Shown here: positions 8,415 to 16,683 of the stretch, piece by piece
Layout: each line of letters starts with the position of its first letter
How positions within the stretch are numbered: position 1 is the stretch's first letter
Program-made: the position numbers and the translations under genes
Source of the DNA: Betaproteobacteria bacterium
GTDB taxonomy: Bacteria > Pseudomonadota > Gammaproteobacteria > Burkholderiales > SG8-41
Assembly: GCA_028292435.1 (NCBI GenBank)
Contig: JAQGMI010000088.1
Location: 39,406 to 103,405, forward strand
Direction of reading: 5' to 3'
Length of the DNA stretch: 64,000 nt
Notes under the pieces: generated by a model
The model's input: only the letters and a program-made list of their open reading frames with translations
What the model was told of the DNA's origin: nothing
Database searches by the model: none

Positions 8415-9509
8415 TCATGCCGGACCTTCGCGCACGACGGTTGCGATGTTCCACCGCTTGAACTCCGCTTCGAAATCGGGCAACGCGAGAAATCCCATGC
8501 AGGGGAAGGCGCCGCGCGTCGCGATTTCGCCCTGCGCGAGTTTCTGCGCAAGCATGATCGCCGCCATGCATGGAATCTCCGGACCGTGATTCGATTCGGC
8601 GGTCAGATGCCATTCAATGCGCGCGCGGCTGCCGTCGTGCCGCGTGCCGGCAACGCTGACGGACATGCCGCCGCGATCGCTGCCGAATACATTCAATGCG
8701 TTCACGACGCGGCCCAGCGCGAGCACCCAGCGCTCGAGCGGTAGCTCATTGTTCCGCCGCCGCAACGCCGCGGCGCACCACAAACCGAGATGCAGGATTC
8801 GCAGTTCAAGTGCAGCCCGGAATTCGACCGTGCCAACACCGGGATAGCGTGCCGGTAATAGCGCGAGATCCGGCACATCGCACGCTGCCGACCAGCGCGA
8901 TCGCAAGCCATCGAACCCGGCACGCCGCAATTCCTGCCAGCCATAAGCATCGACCCATTGTCCGCCCGATAACCATTTGAATGGTTTGCCGGCGTAGCTC
9001 ACAACGCCGGCGAGCGTCGCTGTTCCACGCGTTCCGCGCTGTGCCGGCGCGATCACAATGCGAATTTCGTCGACGCGGTCCAGGCGGCGCGCAACGCTAT
9101 CGACAACGGCCGACGATAAAGCGGGCAGCGTGCTTGCGCCCGACACGGCGAGTACGCCGGCCGCGCGCGCCGGTTTGTTCATGCGCTCGGCGAAATTGGC
9201 GACGAAATCGCGCCCGTCGGCAAGATCGATGTAATGCGCGCCGGCCAGCAGTGCGGCTTCGGCGACATGATAGCCCTGCCCCTGAAACGGCCCCGCGCAA
9301 TGCACGACGATCGACGGCGACAAATCGGCGAGAGAACCGGCGAAATTACGCGCGCCGAGATCGAGTTTCGCGCGCCCGATACCCGCCGGTAGCCGGCTGC
9401 CGTCAGGATCGCGCCCGGCCGCGATGATCTGCGCGCCGGAACGCTCTGCCAGCGCGCGGCAGATGCGCGCGCCGAAATTTCCGTATCCACCCAATACAAC
9501 TATGCGCAT
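8415..9509 (-). CDS. saccharopine dehydrogenase NADP-binding domain protein
   Basis: 364 aa. The N-terminal Rossmann motif is unmistakable (VVLGGYGNFGARICRALAE), followed by VVHCAGPFQGQGYHVAEAAL and HYIDLADGRDFVANF, hallmarks of the saccharopine-dehydrogenase-like / trans-acting enoyl reductase superfamily. The C-terminal region (SRARIEWHLTAESNHGPEIPCMAAIML) is the usual second domain. The true reaction is not known for most bacterial members. It lies upstream of the MaoC gene in the same direction. Confidence 0.82.
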   Translation of the reverse strand: MRIVVLGGYGNFGARICRALAERSGAQIIAAGRDPDGSRLPAGIGRAKLDLGARNFAGSLADLSPSIVVHCAGPFQGQGYHVAEAALLAGAHYIDLADGRDFVANFAERMNKPARAAGVLAVSGASTLPALSSAVVDSVARRLDRVDEIRIVIAPAQRGTRGTATLAGVVSYAGKPFKWLSGGQWVDAYGWQELRRAGFDGLRSRWSAACDVPDLALLPARYPGVGTVEFRAALELRILHLGLWCAAALRRRNNELPLERWVLALGRVVNALNVFGSDRGGMSVSVAGTRHDGSRARIEWHLTAESNHGPEIPCMAAIMLAQKLAQGEIATRGAFPCMGFLALPDFEAEFKRWNIATVVREGPA

Positions 9510-9624
9510 TGCATGTTGTTTATTATCCGAATGCAGACATTGTACAGGTTCGTTCTGCCTGCGCCTTGTGTATGTGGATTCGCCCGCTTAGACTGGCTGG
9601 AACTTCTCGACCTGCGGAATCTTT

Positions 9625-10590
9625 ATGCACGTTCGCCTGCTCTTATGTATGTACGCCGTTGCTTCGCTGTTGAGCGCGTCTGCATTCGGCGCTTATCCCG
9701 ACCGGCCGATTCGTTACATCGTGCCATCCGCAGCCGGCGGCGGCGCCGATGCGCTCGCGCGCATCCTCGCCGGCGAACTCACGAAGCAGTTGGGGCAGCA
9801 GGTGGTCGTCGACAATCGCGCGGGTGCGAGCGGCGCAATCGGCATGGACATGATCGTGCGTGCGCCATCGGACGGGTACACGATCGGCTACGGCAATACA
9901 CCGCTGCTCGCGATCAATCGCAGCCTGCTTTCCAACTGGCCGTATGAAGCGGGGCGCAATTTGCAGCCCGTCGCACGCCTGACCAACTCGCAAAACCTGC
10001 TTGCGGTGACGCCGTCGCTGCCGGTCAAGTCGGTGCGCGAACTCATCGATTACGCAAAAAGCAATCCGGACAAGCTTGCTTATGCGTCGCCCGGCAGCGG
10101 CACAACGATACACTTGAGCGCCGAACTTTTCCGCCAGATGGCGGGTGTACGCATGGTGCACATCCCGTACAAAGCGATTACCGTCGCGCATACGGAAATG
10201 ATCGCGGGGCAGGTCCAATTGATTTTCGACAATCTGACTTCTATCACCACGCTCGTAAAAGCGGGACGATTGCGCGGGCTGGCGGTCACCGGCACGACGC
10301 GTGCCGGCCCGTTTCCCGAGCTGCCGACGATCGCTGAAGCCGGTTTGCCCGGCTACAACGTGACGGTCTGGACAGGCGTCACCGTGCCCATGGGCGTGCC
10401 GCCGGCGATCGTCGCGCGGCTCAATACCGAAATTAACAAGGCGTGCTCGTCACCGTCGCTGCTGGAAAAATTTGCGACGTTCGGCAATAACTGTCTCGGC
10501 AGCACGCCGGCTGAATTTTCGGACCTCATCAAGAAAGAAACCGTGAAATGGGCCGAGGTCGTGAAGATTTCGGGCGCCAAGGCGGATTAG
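9625..10590 (+). CDS. Bug-family (TctC) solute-binding protein
   Basis: 321 aa. The signal peptide ends SASAFGA before YPDRPIRYIVPS. The ligand loop is AAGGGADALAR with the DNRAGASGAIG motif, then APSDGYTIGYGN, HIPYKAITVAH and a C-terminal VKWAEVVKISGAKAD. The residue after the conserved HIPYK is Ala rather than Gly. Single gene, divergent from the saccharopine-like gene. No clear Shine-Dalgarno sits before the chosen ATG, so the start is moderately certain. Confidence 0.88.
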   Translation: MHVRLLLCMYAVASLLSASAFGAYPDRPIRYIVPSAAGGGADALARILAGELTKQLGQQVVVDNRAGASGAIGMDMIVRAPSDGYTIGYGNTPLLAINRSLLSNWPYEAGRNLQPVARLTNSQNLLAVTPSLPVKSVRELIDYAKSNPDKLAYASPGSGTTIHLSAELFRQMAGVRMVHIPYKAITVAHTEMIAGQVQLIFDNLTSITTLVKAGRLRGLAVTGTTRAGPFPELPTIAEAGLPGYNVTVWTGVTVPMGVPPAIVARLNTEINKACSSPSLLEKFATFGNNCLGSTPAEFSDLIKKETVKWAEVVKISGAKAD

Positions 10591-10610
10591 AGCTCACTGG
10601 ATCAAAGCTT

Positions 10611-10750
10611 CACCGCAAAGGACGCGAAGGACAACAACATTTAGCTAGGCAGTCTGGGCATTGATACCATCGACCAGCCCATGCATCTTTTCGAGATTAA
10701 TTACTGTTGGTTTCCGTTGCGTCCTTTGCGTCCTTTGCGTCCATTGCGGT
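10611..10750. repeat. Intergenic inverted repeat built from GACGCAAAGGA units, copy 1
   Basis: The left arm at 10611-10636 (ACCGCAAAGGACGCGAAGG) is mirrored by a right arm at 10715-10750 holding three tandem GCGTCC(T/A)TT units and ending TTGCGGT. The spacer of about 80 bases contains ATGCAT. It fills the gap between the Bug gene and the convergent monooxygenase gene. A second copy with the same architecture lies at 58921-59043. It looks like a small dispersed palindromic element; I see no protein it could encode. Confidence 0.75.
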
Positions 10751-10757
10751 TCCAGGG

Positions 10758-11996
10758 TTATACCGGTGCGGCGAGCTCGCTGATATTAGCGAGCTTGGCG
10801 CCGATTTCACGCAGCACCACTTCAGGCCGCTGATCGCATTCTTCCGGCGTGCGCAGTTCGGGCGGCTTCAATTGCGCTTCGATATAAGCGCCGAGCCGGC
10901 GCGAGCGGGCAACGACACGCGTGCCGAATATACGGCGTTCCCTATCGTAGTTGTCGAGTGCCGCATTGAGATCGTCAGGCGCCGCGGCGATTGCCTGCGC
11001 CAGCGATTGCGCATCGAGCGCAGCCTTGGTAACGCCCATGCCGACATGCGGCCGCGCCACGAACGCGGCGTCGCCTAACAATACGACCCGGCCGACGGTC
11101 ATGCGCGGTGATTCGAGATCGAATATCGCCTGGAAAAACGGCTGCGGCGCGCGCTCGACGATTTCGTATATCTGCGGCGCGAGCAATGCTTCGGCCTCGG
11201 CGCGCATCTCGGCGATGACTTGCGGCGTAATCAGCGGCGGCGGAATCGCAACACCGTGACAGCGCCCGCTCGCATCAGTGGCGAGCCGAGGCAGTTTCTT
11301 ATCGAAGTCGACCGGCCGGTACCAGACAAAGTTAGAACTGCGTCGTCCCGGTTCGACTGCATTGTCCCGCCCCGGCACCGGATAGACGAGCATCATTTCG
11401 CCGACCGGCAATCCGAACGCATAGCGCTCGAAGATTGCCGCATGCGTAGCCGGCGAGACCGCCGACTCGTCGACCACGCCGCGCCACGCGACGTAGCCCG
11501 CATAGTGCGGCTCCGCTTCGGGCATCAGCTGCGCACGAACGGCTGAACGAATGCCGTCGGCGGCGACGAGCAGGTCGCCGCGTGCGCTTGTGCCGTCGGT
11601 GAAATGCGCCGTCACGCCCTTTGCATCCTGCTCGACGCGCGCCAGGTTGATGCCGAAGTGATAATTCGCTGCTGGCAGCAAATCCTTTAGCGGCCGGTAA
11701 ACGCGCGCCCACGCCGTCATCATTTGCGGCAGTGCGACGCGGTGCAAGACTGCGCCGGAATGATCGAGGCAGATTCGCTCGCTGACTTCGACGCCGATCG
11801 ATGCGTCCACCTCGATACCGAGCCGGCGCATCACCGCAAATAGTTCGTCATGCGTGCCGATGCCGGCGCCCCGCGTCGCAAGATCGTCGACAACGCGCTC
11901 GAACACTTCAACGTGCCAGCCGATCGCGTGCAGCATATTGGCGGCGAACAAACCGCCGAGGGAACCGCCGACAATCAGCGCGCGCTGTTTGCTCAT
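10758..11996 (-). CDS. FAD-dependent aromatic-ring monooxygenase (2,6-dihydroxypyridine hydroxylase-like)
   Basis: 412 aa from the ATG at 11996 (the ORF to 12176 overlaps the divergent gene and lacks a start signal). It opens with a Rossmann motif (ALIVGGSLGGLFAANML), followed by RGAGIGTHDELFAVM, the internal DGIRSAVR region (LLVAADGIRSAVRAQ) and the FAD-ribityl GD motif (VVLLGDAAFVARPHVGMGVT). The PHVGMGVTKAALDA form resembles hydroxylases of dihydroxypyridine and similar heteroaromatics. It should use NAD(P)H and O2 to hydroxylate an aromatic ring in the cytosol. Divergent from 12031 with a gap of about 35 bases, so the two may share regulation. Confidence 0.85.
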   Translation of the reverse strand: MSKQRALIVGGSLGGLFAANMLHAIGWHVEVFERVVDDLATRGAGIGTHDELFAVMRRLGIEVDASIGVEVSERICLDHSGAVLHRVALPQMMTAWARVYRPLKDLLPAANYHFGINLARVEQDAKGVTAHFTDGTSARGDLLVAADGIRSAVRAQLMPEAEPHYAGYVAWRGVVDESAVSPATHAAIFERYAFGLPVGEMMLVYPVPGRDNAVEPGRRSSNFVWYRPVDFDKKLPRLATDASGRCHGVAIPPPLITPQVIAEMRAEAEALLAPQIYEIVERAPQPFFQAIFDLESPRMTVGRVVLLGDAAFVARPHVGMGVTKAALDAQSLAQAIAAAPDDLNAALDNYDRERRIFGTRVVARSRRLGAYIEAQLKPPELRTPEECDQRPEVVLREIGAKLANISELAAPV

Positions 11997-12030
11997 CGCG
12001 TTATCATAACGACAATTCATAAACGGCGGG

Positions 12031-13098
12031 ATGAACATGGACGTGTGGCACGGCAGCAACGACGCGGCGTGGGACCGCGCGCAGGAGGAATTGTTTGCGG
12101 CGGGCGTCACTGACGGCCTGCCGGTAACGCCGCCCACGCGCGAACGCGTTGAAGCGATGCTCGCGCATTGCGGCATCGAAGGCGATCAAGTTATCGGCAT
12201 GCTGCCGCCCGCATTCGGCGAAGTGACGTGGCGCGACATTGCGATCAACGCGGTGATGGCCGGCTGCCTGCCGGCTCATCTGCCTGTCGTCGGCGCAGCG
12301 GTGGATGCGCTTGCTGCGTCCGAGTTCAATCTGATCGGCGTGGCGACGACGACCGGTTCGGCATGGCCGATCATCATCGTCAACGGTCCTATCGCGGCCG
12401 AACTCGGCATGAACGCCGAGGGCAACGTGCTTGGGCCCGGTAATCGCGCCAATGCCGTAATCGGGCGCGCCATGAATCTAGCGCTGCGCAACATCGGCGG
12501 CGCGCTGCCTGGCGAACTGGACATGGCAACGCTGGGTCAACCCGCGAAGTACACGTGCTGTTTTCCCGAGAATGAATCGGCAAGTCCGTGGGCCGCACTC
12601 CACGTCGAGCGCGGCTTCAGCAAAGAATCGAACGTCGTGACCATCGTGGGCATCGCCGGTTCGGTTGAGATCGTCGACTCGGCCAGCAACACGCCCGAGA
12701 ACCTGGCCCAGACCTTCGCGCAATCGATGCTGATTGCGGGCAGCGCAGGCGGCGGCGGATTCGGACTTTTGGGCGGCGGCGAGCCGCTGCTGCTGATGCC
12801 GCCTGAAATCGCCAACACGTTCGAGCGCGGCGGCTGCAACAAAGCTCAGGCAAAAGCGCTGATCTGGGAACGCGCCGTGCTGCCGCTCGACCGGCTGTCG
12901 CCCGCGGTTCGCGAACATCAGCGCGAGCTGCGAGTCGCCGCTGAAGACGGCACCGTTGACGGTCCATTGCGAATCGCACGCAAGCCCGACGACGTCATGA
13001 TCGTCGTCACCGGCGGTGTCGGCATCAAAGCCGCGTACATGCCGACGTGGGGCGGCACGACGAAAGCAGTGAGCCGGCTCATTCGCGAAAGCCGTTAA
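12031..13098 (+). CDS. Uncharacterised ~355-aa protein, paralogue of the selenoprotein-partner family
   Basis: 355 aa (353 if the ATG at 12037, better spaced from GGCGGG, is used). No signal peptide. It aligns by eye over its whole length with the protein at 15562-16683. Shared blocks: DGLPV/I-T/V-PPT, GLL/MLPP-x-GE, NAVMAGC, IIIVNGP, GPGN(R/Q)ANA-IGRA, LGQPAKYTCCFPENE versus FGTPSKYTFCAAENE, SPW, and a C-terminal glycine-rich FVIGGAG/IVVTGGVG strand. The other copy sits beside a UGSC selenoprotein; this one does not. It has a Cys pair (TCCF) where the other has FCA. Function unknown. Conserved Cys, Glu and Asn with a glycine-rich core suggest an enzyme, but I cannot name the reaction. Confidence 0.75.
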   Translation: MNMDVWHGSNDAAWDRAQEELFAAGVTDGLPVTPPTRERVEAMLAHCGIEGDQVIGMLPPAFGEVTWRDIAINAVMAGCLPAHLPVVGAAVDALAASEFNLIGVATTTGSAWPIIIVNGPIAAELGMNAEGNVLGPGNRANAVIGRAMNLALRNIGGALPGELDMATLGQPAKYTCCFPENESASPWAALHVERGFSKESNVVTIVGIAGSVEIVDSASNTPENLAQTFAQSMLIAGSAGGGGFGLLGGGEPLLLMPPEIANTFERGGCNKAQAKALIWERAVLPLDRLSPAVREHQRELRVAAEDGTVDGPLRIARKPDDVMIVVTGGVGIKAAYMPTWGGTTKAVSRLIRESR

Positions 13099-13153
13099 CT
13101 AGTCTTCACTCGCTTTCCCGAGCGGATTTAACGCGGCCAACGAACGACGCGAT

Positions 13154-14383
13154 TTATTTGTTCAGCGCCGCGCCCGCCATCCACCCGACCGCGCCAAGCG
13201 TAGTTTGGGCGGCGTTCAAGCCGAGACGGAAATCGTGATCGGAGTACGAGCTATAGCGATCCGTCGGCTGATGATAGTGAGGGTTCCAACCGGCGCCGAT
13301 CTGCATTCCGCGCTCGTTCTCGCGCACGCTCAGCGATGGCGCGAAATCCTCGAACGCCGTCGAGTCGGTATTGCTCATGTGATGGCCGACTGCGGCCGGA
13401 TAGTCGGTCGCGTAGCGTTCGTTGGCGTCGCGCATGACGACCGCGAGCCGCATGGCCTGATCCGCGAACTTCGAGTTCGCCTGATATTCGATGTTGACGT
13501 CCGCCTCCGGCCGCTGCTCGGGGCTCACCGTGCCGTCGGCGCGCGGCATGCCGTGATCCCACAGCATCATGTCGTGCTGAATCATCACGAGCCACCGCGG
13601 TTCCGGATAACGGCCTGATTTGGGCGGATCTTCGTTCCCCTGCAACGCGGCGCGCTGCTCAATATAAGCACGGGCGCCGTGAAGGCCCGTTTCCTCGTTG
13701 TTCCACAGCACGAACCGGATCGAACGTTCCGTCGTCACGTCAGGACTGCTGAAAGCACGCGCGAGTTCCATTACGAGCGCGGTGCCCGATGCGTCGTCGT
13801 CGATCGCTTCGCCAAAACCGCGCCCGTCCATATGGGCGGCGACGATGAACATCTCATCCGGGCGCGTCGCGCCGACCTTGGTGCAATACACCTGCTCGCG
13901 CGGACCGGCGACCGGCGCCTGCGAGTCGAGCGCGCGCAGCGCGGCATCCGGTAGTGCGTTCGGATCGTTATTCGGAACGACGGACCGCGTCATGCCGCGC
14001 ATGCGCGCCCCGCCGACGCCCATGCGGATTTCTCCGCTCGCAATCCTGCTCGCGGGCGTCGGCGCGGCGATGGCCTGCGCCGGCGCCTGATCGAACGAGA
14101 ACTTCATGCGCTCGACGGGCGCGCATCCATAGCTTTTGAGTTGAGCTTCGATCCAGTTCACCGCCGCGCGATTGCGGTCCGTGCCGTGCAGCCTGTCGCC
14201 AAACCGGGCAAGGCCTCGCAACGTGCTCTTGTACTTTTCGAGGTCGAGTCGGCGGACGAGCACCCCAACGGAATCGCCGGTCGCGCTGCCTGCCGATTGA
14301 GCTGGCGCATCGACCGCGGCGGCGACGCTGATTCCGGCGATTACGACCAACTGCGCCGCAAATCGAAACGGTTTCCCTTGCAT
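13154..14383 (-). CDS. M28-family zinc metallopeptidase, exported
   Basis: 409 aa from the ATG at 14383, which follows AGGAGGTC. A signal peptide ends DAPAQ. The zinc ligands and catalytic residues of the M28 aminopeptidase fold are visible: His184 and neighbours in VAAHMDGRGFGEAIDDDASG, the catalytic Glu pair in LWNNEETGLHGARAY (230-231), and a late histidine region (GHHMSNTDSTAFEDF). Probably a periplasmic or secreted aminopeptidase or carboxypeptidase acting on peptides. Convergent with the gene at 12031. The gap to the downstream gene is under 60 bases. Confidence 0.87.
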   Translation of the reverse strand: MQGKPFRFAAQLVVIAGISVAAAVDAPAQSAGSATGDSVGVLVRRLDLEKYKSTLRGLARFGDRLHGTDRNRAAVNWIEAQLKSYGCAPVERMKFSFDQAPAQAIAAPTPASRIASGEIRMGVGGARMRGMTRSVVPNNDPNALPDAALRALDSQAPVAGPREQVYCTKVGATRPDEMFIVAAHMDGRGFGEAIDDDASGTALVMELARAFSSPDVTTERSIRFVLWNNEETGLHGARAYIEQRAALQGNEDPPKSGRYPEPRWLVMIQHDMMLWDHGMPRADGTVSPEQRPEADVNIEYQANSKFADQAMRLAVVMRDANERYATDYPAAVGHHMSNTDSTAFEDFAPSLSVRENERGMQIGAGWNPHYHQPTDRYSSYSDHDFRLGLNAAQTTLGAVGWMAGAALNK

Positions 14384-14433
14384 GACTGACCTCCTGGCTT
14401 CGCATGGCCGGGGGCAAGACAACCCCATACGCC

Positions 14434-15531
14434 TTAACTCACCGCAAAGCGCCGCACGCGCGCTTCGTCGACTTCGATGCCGAGGCCGAGACCGTCCGGA
14501 ACTTGCGCATGCCCGTCATTAATAATCAGCGGGCACGCGAGCACATCTTCGGCGAGATACTGGCTCGTCAGCGACACGCCCCACGCTAGCGACGGCACCG
14601 CGGCGGCGAGGTGCAAAACGGCGGCAGTCGCTATGCCCGATTCTGCAATCTTGCAGGCGAGATTGACTTGCATACCGAGCTCGTCGCACAGCCTGGAAGC
14701 GTCGTACATCGTGCGCAATCCACCAAGCTTGATGGCTTTGAGACTCACGCCGCTTGCGGCTTGGCCGGCATGATGGCGGCGGATGTCGGCGAGAGTGTGC
14801 ACGCCTTCGTCGCAGCCGATTGGAATGCGCGTCGCCGCCGCGATCTCGGCCATGCCTTCGAGATCGCCCGCCATGACCGGTTGCTCGAGAAAATTGAGTG
14901 AAGTCGCGGCAACCGCACGCACGTATTCGAGGGCCTGTCCGACCGTCCAGTTCTGGTTCGCGTCCGCGGACACCAGCACATCGTTGCCGAGTGCTGCGCA
15001 TACCGCTCGCGTGCGCTGGATGTCGTGTTTGACGGGCCCGGCGCCGACTTTGATTTTGTATGCGACGAAGCCGTCCGCTTTGCAACGCTTCGCTTCAGCG
15101 GCGTCGGCGTCCGCATTGCCCGAAGCAATCATGCGCAATGCAGAGATGCGGTTGCGGCGCTTTTCGCCGAAGAGCTGATACACCGGCTTGCCGAGCAGTT
15201 TGCCGAATGCGTCGTGCGCAGCCATGTCGATCGCCGCCTTGGCGCCGGAATTGCCGTAAAGATTGCCGTCCATCAAACGTGACAGCTGCGCGATATCGGT
15301 GATATCGGCGCCGTTCAAAAATGGCGCGAGATGATTGACCGCCGCAACCATGCTCGCGGTAAATTCACCGGTCATCGTCGGCGCCGAGCCCGCCTCGCCC
15401 CAGCCGACGACACCGTCGGCTTCGATGCGCACGAGCACATTGTCGGCAGTGGTCAGCACGCCTTTCGACCGCTTGATCGGCTGGCTGAGCGGCAGGCTGA
15501 CCGCAATGGCTTCGATGCGCTGTATTTTCAT
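14434..15531 (-). CDS. mandelate racemase / muconate lactonizing enzyme family protein (enolase superfamily)
   Basis: 365 aa, full length. The capping domain at the N-terminus contains GWGEAG. The barrel carries the acid/base lysines (FVAYKIKVGAG, the KxK motif), metal ligands in SADANQNW, NFLEQPV and IGCDEGV, and the second-side lysine in LKAIKLGGL. This pattern fits the muconate-cycloisomerase / dipeptide-epimerase branch, with Lys on both faces. Substrate undetermined. It lies 30 bases downstream of the selenoprotein-partner gene on the same strand, so it is probably the third gene of that transcript. Confidence 0.87.
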   Translation of the reverse strand: MKIQRIEAIAVSLPLSQPIKRSKGVLTTADNVLVRIEADGVVGWGEAGSAPTMTGEFTASMVAAVNHLAPFLNGADITDIAQLSRLMDGNLYGNSGAKAAIDMAAHDAFGKLLGKPVYQLFGEKRRNRISALRMIASGNADADAAEAKRCKADGFVAYKIKVGAGPVKHDIQRTRAVCAALGNDVLVSADANQNWTVGQALEYVRAVAATSLNFLEQPVMAGDLEGMAEIAAATRIPIGCDEGVHTLADIRRHHAGQAASGVSLKAIKLGGLRTMYDASRLCDELGMQVNLACKIAESGIATAAVLHLAAAVPSLAWGVSLTSQYLAEDVLACPLIINDGHAQVPDGLGLGIEVDEARVRRFAVS

Positions 15532-15561
15532 CGCAAGCGGCGCGCCGGCTTCAGATACGCT

Positions 15562-16683
15562 TTAGCGACGGCGAAATTCTTCGACCGACTTCGCGAACTT
15601 GCCGTCGTGCGTCTTCAACGGCAACGTCACCGGATGCGTCGCACCGAAGGTCGGCACATAAGCCGAATGCTTGCCGGCGCCGCCGATGACGAACACGTAC
15701 GCGTTGTTCGGGTCTTTCATCACCGGCACCAGACGATCGAGACCGGCTTCCGCAAATTCGCCATTGAATACCGGCCATTGGCGAATGCGGCGTTCGATGT
15801 TCTCGTCCGAAAGCGCGCCGAGCGGCACGCGTCCGTGCTCGAACAGATATTTCTTCACATCGGCCTTGGAATAACCGTCCTTCGCGATGGTCGCCGCATG
15901 CTCGGGTCCGAAAATGAACGCGGGCGCGCCGTCGAAGTACAAGTTGTTAGCGCCGGTCGTGGCCACGACACCTGCCATCATCTTGAGCAGGCCGATTCCG
16001 GTGAGGCTCTCGTGATCGTTCAGATTGTGCGGGCTTTCCGCACCGAAGACGCTGACGGTGCTGGTGTCCCGTGAAAAGCCGAGTTCGACCTGCAGCGGCT
16101 CCCACGGACTTTCATCTTCATTCTCCGCGGCGCAGAAAGTGTATTTCGACGGCGTGCCGAACGTCGCCATATCGCCTGCGGCGGGAACCGCGCCGGCGAT
16201 GTTCAGCATGGCGAGGCGCACCGCGCGGCCGATCGTCGCGTTCGCCTGGTTGCCGGGGCCAAATGCGTTGTGGCCCGAATTCATTTTCAGTTCTTGGGCG
16301 ACCGGCCCGTTGACGATAATCATCGTCGCGCACGGATGCGTGGTCGCGTTCACGCCGTAAAGATTGTATTTTTCATCCGCGAGCGCGTCGATCGCGAGCA
16401 TCACCAGCGGAAAATATTCAGGCTTGCAGCCGGCCATCACTGCGTTGGCGGCGAGCCGTAGCGGTGTCGCCTCGCCGTAACGCGGTGCGAGCAGGCCCAT
16501 TGCTTGATCGAGCGGCCGGTCACAGTAGCCGAGCATTTTTTCGACGCGCTTCGCGGTTGGCGGCACGATCGGCAAACCATCGCCCCAGCCTTTTTCGATG
16601 TACAGCGCGTTGATACGCTCGAAGTCGTCTTCGGCTTCAAGGCCGGCGCCCGGTGCTTTTATCAAGTCGCTAAGGTCGCTCAT
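15562..16683 (-). CDS. Uncharacterised protein encoded with the UGSC selenoprotein
   Basis: 373 aa, no signal peptide. The start codon overlaps the stop of the selenoprotein gene by four bases (ATGA, 16680-16683), so translation is coupled and the products probably work together. Conserved blocks shared with the 12031 protein include DGLPIVPPTAKRVEKML, RLAANAVMAGCKPEYFPLV, MIIVNGPVAQELKMNSGHNAFGPGNQANATIGRAV, TFGTPSKYTFCAAENEDESPW and a C-terminal VFVIGGAGKHSAYVPTFG. No cofactor-binding signature I recognise. By context it could be the substrate-activating or catalytic subunit of a redox or C-X bond-cleaving enzyme whose selenol sits on the partner; that is inference. Confidence 0.8.
   Translation of the reverse strand: MSDLSDLIKAPGAGLEAEDDFERINALYIEKGWGDGLPIVPPTAKRVEKMLGYCDRPLDQAMGLLAPRYGEATPLRLAANAVMAGCKPEYFPLVMLAIDALADEKYNLYGVNATTHPCATMIIVNGPVAQELKMNSGHNAFGPGNQANATIGRAVRLAMLNIAGAVPAAGDMATFGTPSKYTFCAAENEDESPWEPLQVELGFSRDTSTVSVFGAESPHNLNDHESLTGIGLLKMMAGVVATTGANNLYFDGAPAFIFGPEHAATIAKDGYSKADVKKYLFEHGRVPLGALSDENIERRIRQWPVFNGEFAEAGLDRLVPVMKDPNNAYVFVIGGAGKHSAYVPTFGATHPVTLPLKTHDGKFAKSVEEFRRR

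Noticed and set aside
10715..10750. Tandem GCGTCCTTT units as a CRISPR array
   Set aside because: Units are about 9 bases without spacers and form one arm of an inverted repeat; there are no cas genes.
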